Positions 1 to 5,552 of a DNA stretch of 5,552 bases are shown one piece after another. Where the stretch lies: the NCBI GenBank assembly GCA_023228995.1, contig JALOAD010000103.1:1-5552 (forward strand), given 5' to 3'. Both the position numbers and the translations under genes were made by a program. Numbering within the stretch: position 1 is the stretch's first letter; each line of letters starts with the position of its first letter. The DNA comes from JALOAD01 sp023228995 [NCBI: Candidatus Muiribacterium halophilum]. GTDB taxonomy: Bacteria; Muiribacteriota; Muiribacteriia; Muiribacteriales. Under the pieces are notes generated by a model that was not told the DNA's origin, made no database searches, and saw only the letters and a program-made list of their open reading frames with translations.

Positions 1-965
1 AACTCTATGAGTTCTTCTCTGGATTTTGGTTTTCCTATATCATCTAAGAATTCTACTAATCTATTTACTAATAATTTATCTTGTTGGATAATTTCTCTAT
101 CTATAAAATCCATAATTAAATCTTTATTTTCTCTATTATCATATATCGTTCCAGTCATATCAGATGTTGTAAATAACTTTATTATTTTAGAAATTGGATT
201 ATCTCCTATAAATAATTCTTTATAATATTTTGGTAAATAATCTATATTTTTAAGTTTATTATTTATACAAGAAAAATCACCATAAACTCTTTTAGGAGCA
301 CCTTCTAAACTTGTTAACTGATTACCACTACAATAAAAATTACCACCTACTCTTTGAGGAGCACCTTCTAAGGAGGTTAATTGATTATAACTACAATAAA
401 AATTACCACCTATACTTTGAGGACAACCCACCAAAGAAGTTAATTTATTATCTCTACAATCAAAATTCCCACCTACTCTTTGAGGACCACCCTCTAACGA
501 TGTTAATTTATTAAAACTACAATGGAAATTACCACCTATACTTTGAGGAGCACCTTCTAAGGATGTTAATTGATTATAATTACATTCAAAATTCCCACCT
601 ACTCTTTGTGGAACACCTTCTAAGGAGGTTAATTGATTACCACTACAATTAAAATTCCCACCTATACTTTGAGGACTACCCACCAAAGAAGTTAATTGAT
701 TATCACTACAATAAAAATTCCCACCTATACTTTGAGGACTATCTTTTAATGATGTTAGTTTATTAAAACTACAATTAAAATTCCCACTAACATTTCTAAA
801 TTTCAAAGGTAACACTTTTAATCGTCTATTGAGTAAATAAACATCACCATCTACATCAATAGAATCATCTTCATTAATTATGTAGTTTTTTATATTATAT
901 TTTTCACAAATAGCTTCAATTTCTGATGTGTTTGTAGATTCATTAAATGTTTTTATATATTTCAT
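1..965 (-). CDS. Leucine-rich-repeat protein, paralog B (3' end beyond window)
   Basis: The frame opens with ATG at 965-963 and stays open for 321 codons to the left edge; comparison with paralog A suggests only about 9 more residues are missing. The N-terminus (MKYIKTFNE) leads into a cap of about 60 residues containing an INEDDSIDVDGDV stretch and LPLKFRNVSG. Nine repeats of exactly 21 residues follow (residues 62-250), with key positions F2, C4, N7, L9, L12, P16 and G20-G21. Eight repeats read LTSL and the ninth is a divergent capping repeat (KLKNIDYLPKYYKE). A helical tail ends in REELIE. The protein is shorter-unit LRR, resembling the 20-21 residue bacterial type, so a protein-binding role is plausible, but the partner and function are unknown. 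No signal peptide or membrane segment is visible. Its start overlaps the stop of paralog A (ATGA), so translation is probably coupled. The same domain order shows a tandem gene duplication, with B carrying one extra repeat. Confidence 0.9.
   Translation of the reverse strand, partial: MKYIKTFNESTNTSEIEAICEKYNIKNYIINEDDSIDVDGDVYLLNRRLKVLPLKFRNVSGNFNCSFNKLTSLKDSPQSIGGNFYCSDNQLTSLVGSPQSIGGNFNCSGNQLTSLEGVPQRVGGNFECNYNQLTSLEGAPQSIGGNFHCSFNKLTSLEGGPQRVGGNFDCRDNKLTSLVGCPQSIGGNFYCSYNQLTSLEGAPQRVGGNFYCSGNQLTSLEGAPKRVYGDFSCINNKLKNIDYLPKYYKELFIGDNPISKIIKLFTTSDMTGTIYDNRENKDLIMDFIDREIIQQDKLLVNRLVEFLDDIGKPKSREELIE
216..782 (-). repeat. Nine tandem 63-bp LRR-coding units in paralog B
   Basis: Nine in-frame units of 63 bp without any indel encode the LRR array. 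On the plus strand they show as recurring blocks such as ACCACCTA, CTTTGAGGA and ACTACAAT. Units 2-7 alternate between an SIGG and an RVGG ending, as if two-unit blocks had been copied. The last unit (216-278) is diverged. Confidence 0.9.
962..965 (-). promoter_or_regulatory. ATGA stop/start overlap coupling LRR genes A and B
   Basis: On the minus strand, bases 965-962 read ATGA: the ATG starts paralog B and the TGA ends paralog A. There is no Shine-Dalgarno-like sequence in the preceding bases, so re-initiation by the ribosome finishing A is the simplest way for B to be translated. Confidence 0.75.
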
Positions 966-1888
966 CGTATTGTATAATCATTTTTTAATAACTCTATGAG
1001 TTCTTCTCTGGTTTTTGGTTTATCTATATCATATAAGAATTCTACTAATCTATTTACCAATAATTTATCTTGTTGTATAATTTCTCTATATGTAAAATCC
1101 ATAATTAAATCTTTATCTTCTCTATTAGATATCCTTCCATATTCATTAGATGTTGTAAATAACTTTATTATTTTAGTAATTGGATTATTAGATATATCTA
1201 ATTCTTTATAATATTTTGGTAAATAATCTATATTTTTAAGTTTATTAGAATAACACCAAATTATACCACCTACTCTTTTAGGACCACCATCTAAGGTTGT
1301 TAACTGATTATAACTACAATAAAAATTACCACCTATACTTTTAGGACCACCATCTAAGGTTGTTAACTGATTGTCACTACAATTAAAAATCCCATCTATA
1401 TTTTGAGGAGCACCTTCTAAGGTTGTTAAGTGATTACTACTACAAGAAAAACCCTTACCTACACTCTGAGGAGCACCCTCTAAGGATGTTAATTGACATT
1501 CATAACAAGAAAAAGCACCATCTACTCTTTTAGGAGCACCCTCTAAGGTTGTTAACTGATTACCACTACAATAAAAATCACCACCTATACTTTGAGGACA
1601 ACCCTCTAAAGATGTTAAATGATTAGAAATACAATAAAAATTACCACCTACTCTTTGAGGAGCACCATCTAAGGTTGTTAACTGATTATCACTACATTCA
1701 AAATAACCACTAACCTTTCTAAATTTCAAAGGTAACTCTCTTAAATTATTTCTTTTTAAGTTAACATCACCATTTACATCAATGGAGCCATCTTCATTAA
1801 TAGTATAATTAGTTATATTATATTTTTCACAAATAGAATTAATTTCAGATCTATTTATATTTTCATTAAAATTTTTTAAGTATTTCAT
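962..1888 (-). CDS. Leucine-rich-repeat protein, paralog A
   Basis: This is a complete gene of 308 codons ending in TGA. Residues 1-61 form an N-terminal cap beginning MKYLKNFNE and including ICEKYNITNY, a NEDGSIDVNGDV stretch and LPLKFRKVSG. Residues 62-229 are eight exact 21-residue LRRs with Phe (Ile in the last repeat) at position 2, Cys at 4, Asn at 7 (Cys in repeat 4), Leu at 9, Pro at 16, and mostly Gly at 20-21. The last repeat is the divergent cap KLKNIDYLPKYYKE. Residues 230-308 are a charged, mainly helical tail containing NREDKDLIMDF and REIIQQDKLLVNRLVEFL. It has no signal peptide, membrane segment or recognisable enzyme domain; a cytoplasmic binding protein is plausible, with unknown target. 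It lies 51 bp downstream of the truncated polymerase frame on the same strand and overlaps paralog B by 4 bp, so it may belong to the same transcript. Similar LRR proteins are common as uncharacterised phage proteins. The start is set by the conserved MKY(L/I)K N-terminus shared with paralog B. Confidence 0.93.
   Translation of the reverse strand: MKYLKNFNENINRSEINSICEKYNITNYTINEDGSIDVNGDVNLKRNNLRELPLKFRKVSGYFECSDNQLTTLDGAPQRVGGNFYCISNHLTSLEGCPQSIGGDFYCSGNQLTTLEGAPKRVDGAFSCYECQLTSLEGAPQSVGKGFSCSSNHLTTLEGAPQNIDGIFNCSDNQLTTLDGGPKSIGGNFYCSYNQLTTLDGGPKRVGGIIWCYSNKLKNIDYLPKYYKELDISNNPITKIIKLFTTSNEYGRISNREDKDLIMDFTYREIIQQDKLLVNRLVEFLYDIDKPKTREELIELLKNDYTIR
1202..1705 (-). repeat. Eight tandem 63-bp LRR-coding units in paralog A
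   Basis: Eight in-frame 63-bp units encode residues 62-229. Five of the seven standard units read LTTL and two read LTSL, whereas all eight standard units in paralog B read LTSL. The last unit (1202-1264) is the diverged capping repeat and matches the last unit of paralog B closely. Confidence 0.9.
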
Positions 1889-1939
1889 AAACTATATATA
1901 AAAATCTAATAATATTATTATATATAATACTATCATATT
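1889..1939 (-). other. 51-bp A/T-rich spacer between polymerase half and LRR gene A
   Basis: The spacer is nearly pure A/T. It contains a perfect 14-base palindrome, TAATAATATTATTA at 1907-1920, and a TATAAT-like run next to it on the minus strand. It has no G/C stem with a T-tract, so it is a poor terminator candidate and read-through from the polymerase is likely. A weak promoter for the LRR genes is possible. It is too short to encode the missing polymerase segment and shows no group I intron core. No Shine-Dalgarno sequence precedes the LRR A start. Confidence 0.4.
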
Positions 1940-3469
1940 TTATAATGAATCTTCTAATTTCTTAATTTCTCTAAGTATTTCCTCATACTCTTCCTTTTTA
2001 GCAATCATTTTCTTTTTAGCCACCTTTCTATCAGCATATACATCTTCCAACATAGCAATTGTGGGAGAACGTCTTTTTTCAAAGACACATCCATTTACAC
2101 AAACAACATGTTTATTTAGATCTATTAAAGCCCCATTAGTACATCTATCTGGATTAGAATCACTTTTGATTCCAATATAATTTTCAGGTGATATAAAAAA
2201 CTGACGTTCTACACTTGGATAAAGTGAACTAAAATCATAAATTGTAGTATATCTATTCATACCTACAATTGGATCCTTTACAAACCCTCCTGAAATAGTA
2301 GATTCATCTTTTGTTCTTGTTTCATCTTTAAATAACACAACATTATCCATTTCCCTAAATCTGTTCCTAAGAACACCCTCTGTGATTGCCAGAGAACCCA
2401 AAGCACTATTCATTTGTGAAATAACATCAACTATTCTAATTCTAGAAAGAGATGAAATTGCATATATAATTGAAATATAATTTCTAGCTTCGTGTATTTT
2501 TTGAACTAAAACAGAGTCAACTGCATTATAATACATATACTTTTCAAAATCATCTTCATATAATTTTTGTAATGAACCATTATACTTAATTTTAGTTACT
2601 CCTACTAATTTTTCAGATACAAAATCCAATGATGATGATTCCTTTACTTTAATTGAAGTATCACAAATCTCATATAATTGCATATAATCAAAAACCATAC
2701 GATGTATTGGAATTTCAAATTCTGTTCCCCATACCTTACTAATCTTTTTAGTTGGTGATGAAATTGCTGGATCTATCTTATATTCTTTACCGTTAATTGT
2801 TTTTCTGAGCTTTCTTGATCTATTTACTAAATAAACCCAGTCATATTTCAAGAAGTTCCATCCAACCATCAATGGCATCTTTGGAATCATCTTATAGAAA
2901 AAATTATATAACATATCAAACTCATCATCATATTTTACATATTTCAATTTGTATGTAGTTGGATATTTATCAAAATACTTATTGGTTTTTTCTAATATTC
3001 TTGCTTGTGCTTCTTCTGAAAGGTCTTTAAGTCCAAGTAGTATAATTTTATCATCATAAACTATAGATATGGATAATACAGAGGTTGCTGCTCCTTCTTT
3101 AATAATATTACCGTTTTCATCTTTTATATCAGCTGCTTCAGGAAATCCATCTAAAACTTGAGTTTCTATATCAATCATATAGATTTTAGGTAAGTTATAC
3201 TCATATATTTCATTTTTCTCATCTTCTGGTAGAGCATCAAGAAATTCATAGATAGCATATCTATCTGGAATATTAACTTCAATTTGTTTTACAGCATGTT
3301 TATCCCAAGAACGATAAATTGGGTGCTTTTGTGGATCTGTGTCCTCACATTTTACATATTTCATAGGATGCTCCCAATCATAGTATTTAAGCTTTATATC
3401 ACCATTTTTATCAACATAACTAACTACTAATTTTTTACTATTTGTTAAATATTGTGTATCAACTAACAT
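1940..3469 (-). CDS. 43: Family B DNA polymerase, N-terminal half (T4 gp43-like, split or truncated)
   Basis: Replicative DNA polymerase with proofreading, T4/RB69 gp43 type, but only 509 residues against about 900 in the family. Residues 1-95 are the N-terminal domain. The 3'-5' exonuclease is intact: Exo I DIET (D100, E102), Exo II GWNFLKYD (N205, D210) and Exo III YNAVD (Y314, D318). Palm motif A, DFSSLYPS, starts at D412, the first metal-binding aspartate (RB69 D411). The fingers begin with a helix carrying R481 and K485, which line up with the dNTP-phosphate contacts R482 and K486 of RB69. The frame then runs through a charged helix (EEILREIKKLEDSL) to a TAA. Motif B (KxxxNSxYG), motif C (DTDS) and the thumb are absent, so this chain can proofread but cannot polymerise alone. 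A C-terminal half encoded elsewhere is the likely partner, as in the Aeromonas T4-like phages with split gene 43. Simple truncation is the alternative. The start is the ATG at 3469, with no Shine-Dalgarno sequence. It is divergent from the endonuclease gene and followed by two LRR genes. Confidence 0.93.
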   Translation of the reverse strand: MLVDTQYLTNSKKLVVSYVDKNGDIKLKYYDWEHPMKYVKCEDTDPQKHPIYRSWDKHAVKQIEVNIPDRYAIYEFLDALPEDEKNEIYEYNLPKIYMIDIETQVLDGFPEAADIKDENGNIIKEGAATSVLSISIVYDDKIILLGLKDLSEEAQARILEKTNKYFDKYPTTYKLKYVKYDDEFDMLYNFFYKMIPKMPLMVGWNFLKYDWVYLVNRSRKLRKTINGKEYKIDPAISSPTKKISKVWGTEFEIPIHRMVFDYMQLYEICDTSIKVKESSSLDFVSEKLVGVTKIKYNGSLQKLYEDDFEKYMYYNAVDSVLVQKIHEARNYISIIYAISSLSRIRIVDVISQMNSALGSLAITEGVLRNRFREMDNVVLFKDETRTKDESTISGGFVKDPIVGMNRYTTIYDFSSLYPSVERQFFISPENYIGIKSDSNPDRCTNGALIDLNKHVVCVNGCVFEKRRSPTIAMLEDVYADRKVAKKKMIAKKEEYEEILREIKKLEDSL

Positions 3470-3546
3470 AATTTTATATTTATTTAGTGATTTATATAAA
3501 ACAAAATAGAAAAGTTTAATATATATAATAAAAATAATTTATAGAT
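3470..3546. promoter_or_regulatory. 77-bp divergent promoter region between polymerase and endonuclease genes
   Basis: Both flanking genes begin here and read outwards, so at least one promoter must lie in or near this interval. It is almost entirely A/T. Candidate -10 boxes are TATAAT at 3524-3529 for the plus-strand gene and TATAAATC at 3496-3489 for the polymerase; the latter is one base from the T4 late box TATAAATA. Neither has a convincing -35 element, and such matches are expected by chance at this composition. Neither start codon has a Shine-Dalgarno sequence. Confidence 0.35.
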
Positions 3547-5418
3547 ATGGAAACAGATAAAAATGAAAAAATTAATTCAATGTATTACAAGTTATCAGAG
3601 AAAAAAATTAAAAATGATAATTATGATTTATGGTTAAATATAACAAATTATAATGATTTGGAAGTTAAATTCAAAATAAAATTTTATATGTATGAAAATA
3701 ACTTAATAGAATTGCCTAAATGTGAATGTGGAAATGATGTTAAATATTTGAATATGAATATTGGATTTACTAAGTTTTGTTGTAGAAAATGCGCTTATGG
3801 TAGTCAAGAAACAAAAAAGAAACGAAAAAATACTTGTATCAAAATTTATGGTTGTGATAACCCATCAAAAGCTCAAGAAATAAAGGATAAAGTAAAGGCT
3901 ACTAATTTAGAAATATTTGGAGTTGAATACCCCCTACAATCTCAGGAAATGGTTAAAAAATCAAAAGAAACATGTATGAAAAAATATGGAGTTGATAACC
4001 CTTCTAAAGTAAGAGAGATTAGAGAAAAAGCTGAAAATACCATGATTGAAAAATTTGGAGTACCACATGCCATGCAAAATGAAAAAGTAAAACAAGACTT
4101 AAAAGATTTTTTCACTTTGAAATATGGAGTTGATAATCCATTGAAACTTATTGAAACAAAAGAAAAAGCAAAAAATACTATGATTAGCAAATATGGTGTG
4201 CCTTATGCATTACAATCAAAAATTTTCATGGATAAATTAAAAAATACTATTATGGAAAAATATGGTGAGGATAATTATTCTAAAAGTGAAGAAGGTAAAG
4301 TATCTATCACTAAAACTAATCAAAAAAAATATAATAGTGATTATTACATCACAAGTGAAGAGGGTAAAGCTGCAATTGCTAAAACCAATAGAGAAAAATA
4401 TGGTGAAGATAATTATTTCAAAAGTGAAGAACATAAAAATAAACAAAGGGAAATCAATTTTGATAAAAAATCTGATAGGATAGGTGATGAAGATCATACA
4501 TTTATATCAAGTGATGGTGATAATTATGTTATATTATGTCACAAATGTAATACAGAATTTACTATAAATCGTAAATTTTGGAAAAAGAGAAAAGATAATA
4601 ATGAGGAAGTTTGTATGAATTGTAATCCTTGCATTAATGGTATGTCCTATCCAGAAAAAGAAATCTTAGATTACATTAAAAGTATTTATAATGGTACTGT
4701 AATAGAAAATGATAGAACATATAAAAAAGAAATAGATGTTTATTTACCCAAATTAAAATTAGGTTTTGAATACAATGGTTTATATTGGCACTCTGAATTA
4801 AAAAAAGATATGAATTATCATTATGAAAAACACAAGCATTTCAGAGATAATAATATTGAGGTAGTTCAAATATGGGAAGATGAGTGGAAATATAAAAAAG
4901 AAATTATCAAATCCATGATCAATGATAAATTAGGTCTTAATGAAATTATCAATACCACAGATTACATAATAGAAGAAATAACTGATAATGAAACTGTTAA
5001 AGAATTTATGACTAATAATCATTTATTAGGTTATATAGAATCAGATATCAAATTAGGTATTTATATTGAAAATAAATTAGTATCTATAATGTTATTTAAT
5101 AAAATATGTGATAAATCATTTGAATTATTAAGATTTTGTAATATATTGAATTATGATATAATAAATAGTGAAATTAAATTATTTAATTATTTTTTATCTA
5201 ATTACGATTTTAATGAAATTATTAATTATAGTTCTAATGATGTTATTGAAAATATCCAAGAAAAATTAGGATTTAGTATATTAGGTGATTTAGATATTGA
5301 TTATTATTTATGTTTAGATAAAATTCGTTATAACAATAAATTAACTGAGGGCATCAATTATAAAGAATCTTTTAGAATATATGATAGTGGTGGTAAAAAA
5401 TGGAAATATACAAAATAA
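3547..5418 (+). CDS. Putative VSR-like homing endonuclease with 23-residue repeat array
   Basis: Likely a freestanding homing endonuclease of 623 residues. Domain order: residues 1-55 unassigned; a zinc-ribbon-like cluster at C59, C61, C78/C79 and C82; nine exact 23-residue repeats at 101-307, each starting Y/F-G and rich in Lys, of the KYGVDNP kind found in phage endonucleases and probably DNA-binding; a second Cys cluster at C331, C334, C356 and C359/C362; then a VSR/EDxHD-type nuclease core at about 366-458. In that core, E370 lies in the first helix, D397 in EIDVYLP, H415 in GLYWHSE and H425/H429 in the following helix; D397 and H415 match the positions of the Vsr catalytic Asp51 and His64. 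WEDEW (443-447) closes the fold. Residues about 470-623 match the C-terminal domain common in these phage proteins (LLGYIESDIKLGIY, ELLRFCN, EKLGF, FRIYDSGG). The catalytic residues look intact, so it may be active. It is inserted against the direction of all neighbours, upstream of the split polymerase. It was recognised from motifs only; target site unknown. Confidence 0.82.
   Translation: METDKNEKINSMYYKLSEKKIKNDNYDLWLNITNYNDLEVKFKIKFYMYENNLIELPKCECGNDVKYLNMNIGFTKFCCRKCAYGSQETKKKRKNTCIKIYGCDNPSKAQEIKDKVKATNLEIFGVEYPLQSQEMVKKSKETCMKKYGVDNPSKVREIREKAENTMIEKFGVPHAMQNEKVKQDLKDFFTLKYGVDNPLKLIETKEKAKNTMISKYGVPYALQSKIFMDKLKNTIMEKYGEDNYSKSEEGKVSITKTNQKKYNSDYYITSEEGKAAIAKTNREKYGEDNYFKSEEHKNKQREINFDKKSDRIGDEDHTFISSDGDNYVILCHKCNTEFTINRKFWKKRKDNNEEVCMNCNPCINGMSYPEKEILDYIKSIYNGTVIENDRTYKKEIDVYLPKLKLGFEYNGLYWHSELKKDMNYHYEKHKHFRDNNIEVVQIWEDEWKYKKEIIKSMINDKLGLNEIINTTDYIIEEITDNETVKEFMTNNHLLGYIESDIKLGIYIENKLVSIMLFNKICDKSFELLRFCNILNYDIINSEIKLFNYFLSNYDFNEIINYSSNDVIENIQEKLGFSILGDLDIDYYLCLDKIRYNNKLTEGINYKESFRIYDSGGKKWKYTK
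3847..4467 (+). repeat. Nine 69-bp units coding 23-residue YG repeats in the endonuclease
   Basis: Y/F at residues 101, 124, 147, 170, 193, 216, 239, 262 and 285 is spaced by exactly 23, followed by G in all but the eighth (YN). In the first six units, a DN(P)xK form alternates with a (P/E)(Y/H)xxQ form, giving a 46-residue higher-order period. Units 7-9 switch to a more uniform form with a SEE segment. The DNA is diverged more than the protein, so the array is old rather than a fresh expansion. Confidence 0.88.
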
Positions 5419-5425
5419 CAAAAAA

Positions 5426-5444
5426 AGAAGATATAAAATCTTCT
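5426..5444. terminator. Bidirectional hairpin terminator between convergent genes
   Basis: AGAAGAT (5426-5432) pairs with ATCTTCT (5438-5444) around a 5-base loop. The plus-strand read continues into CTTTCTTCT. The minus-strand read continues into a run of seven T, a better U-tract, so it should work best for the minus-strand gene. It lies 7 bp after the plus-strand stop and 7 bp after the minus-strand stop. The stem is A/T-rich and only moderately stable. Confidence 0.65.
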
Positions 5445-5451
5445 CTTTCTT

Positions 5452-5552
5452 CTAATAATCAACATCATAATAATTAATAATCATTTCACCACTCTTAAAT
5501 ATAAGTTCATCTCTTTTAACTAATTGATACTCATAATGTTTACTATTCTTAA
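5452..5552 (-). CDS. C-terminal fragment of an unidentified minus-strand gene
   Basis: A minus-strand frame enters from the right edge and ends with TAG at 5454-5452 after 32 visible codons, beginning KNSKHYEYQL and ending MIINYYDVDY. The support is positional: a hairpin followed by seven T comes right after the stop, and the frame is open to the edge in the direction of the polymerase and LRR genes. The segment is acidic and tyrosine-rich and carries no motif I recognise. It converges on the endonuclease gene with 33 bp between stops. Before the endonuclease gene was inserted, this gene would have been next upstream of the polymerase on the same strand. Confidence 0.6.
   Translation of the reverse strand, partial: KNSKHYEYQLVKRDELIFKSGEMIINYYDVDY

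Noticed and set aside
7-514. Plus-strand open frames at 7-225 and 311-514
   Set aside because: They are antisense to LRR gene B; their low-complexity translation is a by-product of the repeats and conserved tail.
996-1211. Plus-strand open frame resembling the one at 7-225
   Set aside because: The similarity is real but comes from the duplicated sense-strand LRR gene tails; it is antisense to LRR gene A.
216-1705. Regularly spaced repeats that could suggest a CRISPR array
   Set aside because: The period is exactly 63 bp, in frame, and codes an LRR array on the minus strand; there are no unique spacers.
1907-1920. 14-base palindrome as an operator site
   Set aside because: It consists only of A and T in very A/T-rich DNA, where such palindromes arise by chance; kept only as a description of the spacer.
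1889-1939. Group I intron or frameshift joining the polymerase to a downstream part
   Set aside because: Only 51 A/T-rich bases are available before LRR gene A, with no intron core, and no motif B/C-like sequence appears in any frame to the left edge that I could see.
1940-2230. Split intein at the polymerase C-terminus
   Set aside because: The sequence after motif A aligns with polymerase up to the end; there is no Cys-initiated intein N-terminal segment of about 100 residues.
3942-4497. Open frames in other phases over the endonuclease repeats
   Set aside because: They are produced by the 69-bp repeat periodicity and A/T bias; the 623-codon frame has clear motifs and explains the region.

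Overview
This is a very AT-rich, tightly packed stretch that looks like the genome of a large tailed phage, probably T4-related. The strongest evidence is a family B DNA polymerase of the T4/RB69 gp43 type next to a phage-type VSR-like homing endonuclease. None of the four visible start codons has a Shine-Dalgarno sequence; each is preceded by A/T-only sequence, which would fit a Bacteroidota host, but this is an inference. All three stop codons end genes here (TAA, TGA, TAG), so nothing suggests a recoded genetic code.

Layout, right to left along the minus strand. The last 32 codons of an unidentified minus-strand gene enter from the right edge (5452-5552). It converges on a plus-strand gene of 623 codons (3547-5418), a putative freestanding homing endonuclease. 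Between the two stops lies a short hairpin with T-rich flanks on both sides, a likely shared bidirectional terminator. The endonuclease gene is divergent from the polymerase gene across 77 bp of A/T-rich DNA (3470-3546), the likely promoter region.

The polymerase reading frame (1940-3469, minus) has the N-terminal domain, a complete 3'-5' exonuclease, palm motif A and only the first helix of the fingers. It then stops, so motif B (KxxxNSxYG) and motif C (DTDS) are absent. What follows at that point is a tandem pair of paralogous leucine-rich-repeat (LRR) genes on the same strand. LRR gene A (962-1888) starts 51 bp after the polymerase stop. LRR gene B (from 965 leftwards, running off the window) overlaps A by ATGA.

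The most interesting reading is a naturally split replicative polymerase, broken at the fingers tip, with a VSR-like endonuclease on its 5' side and a duplicated LRR cassette on its 3' side. The C-terminal half must lie outside the window, if it exists. Both LRR genes and the endonuclease contain exact-period internal repeats (63 bp and 69 bp).
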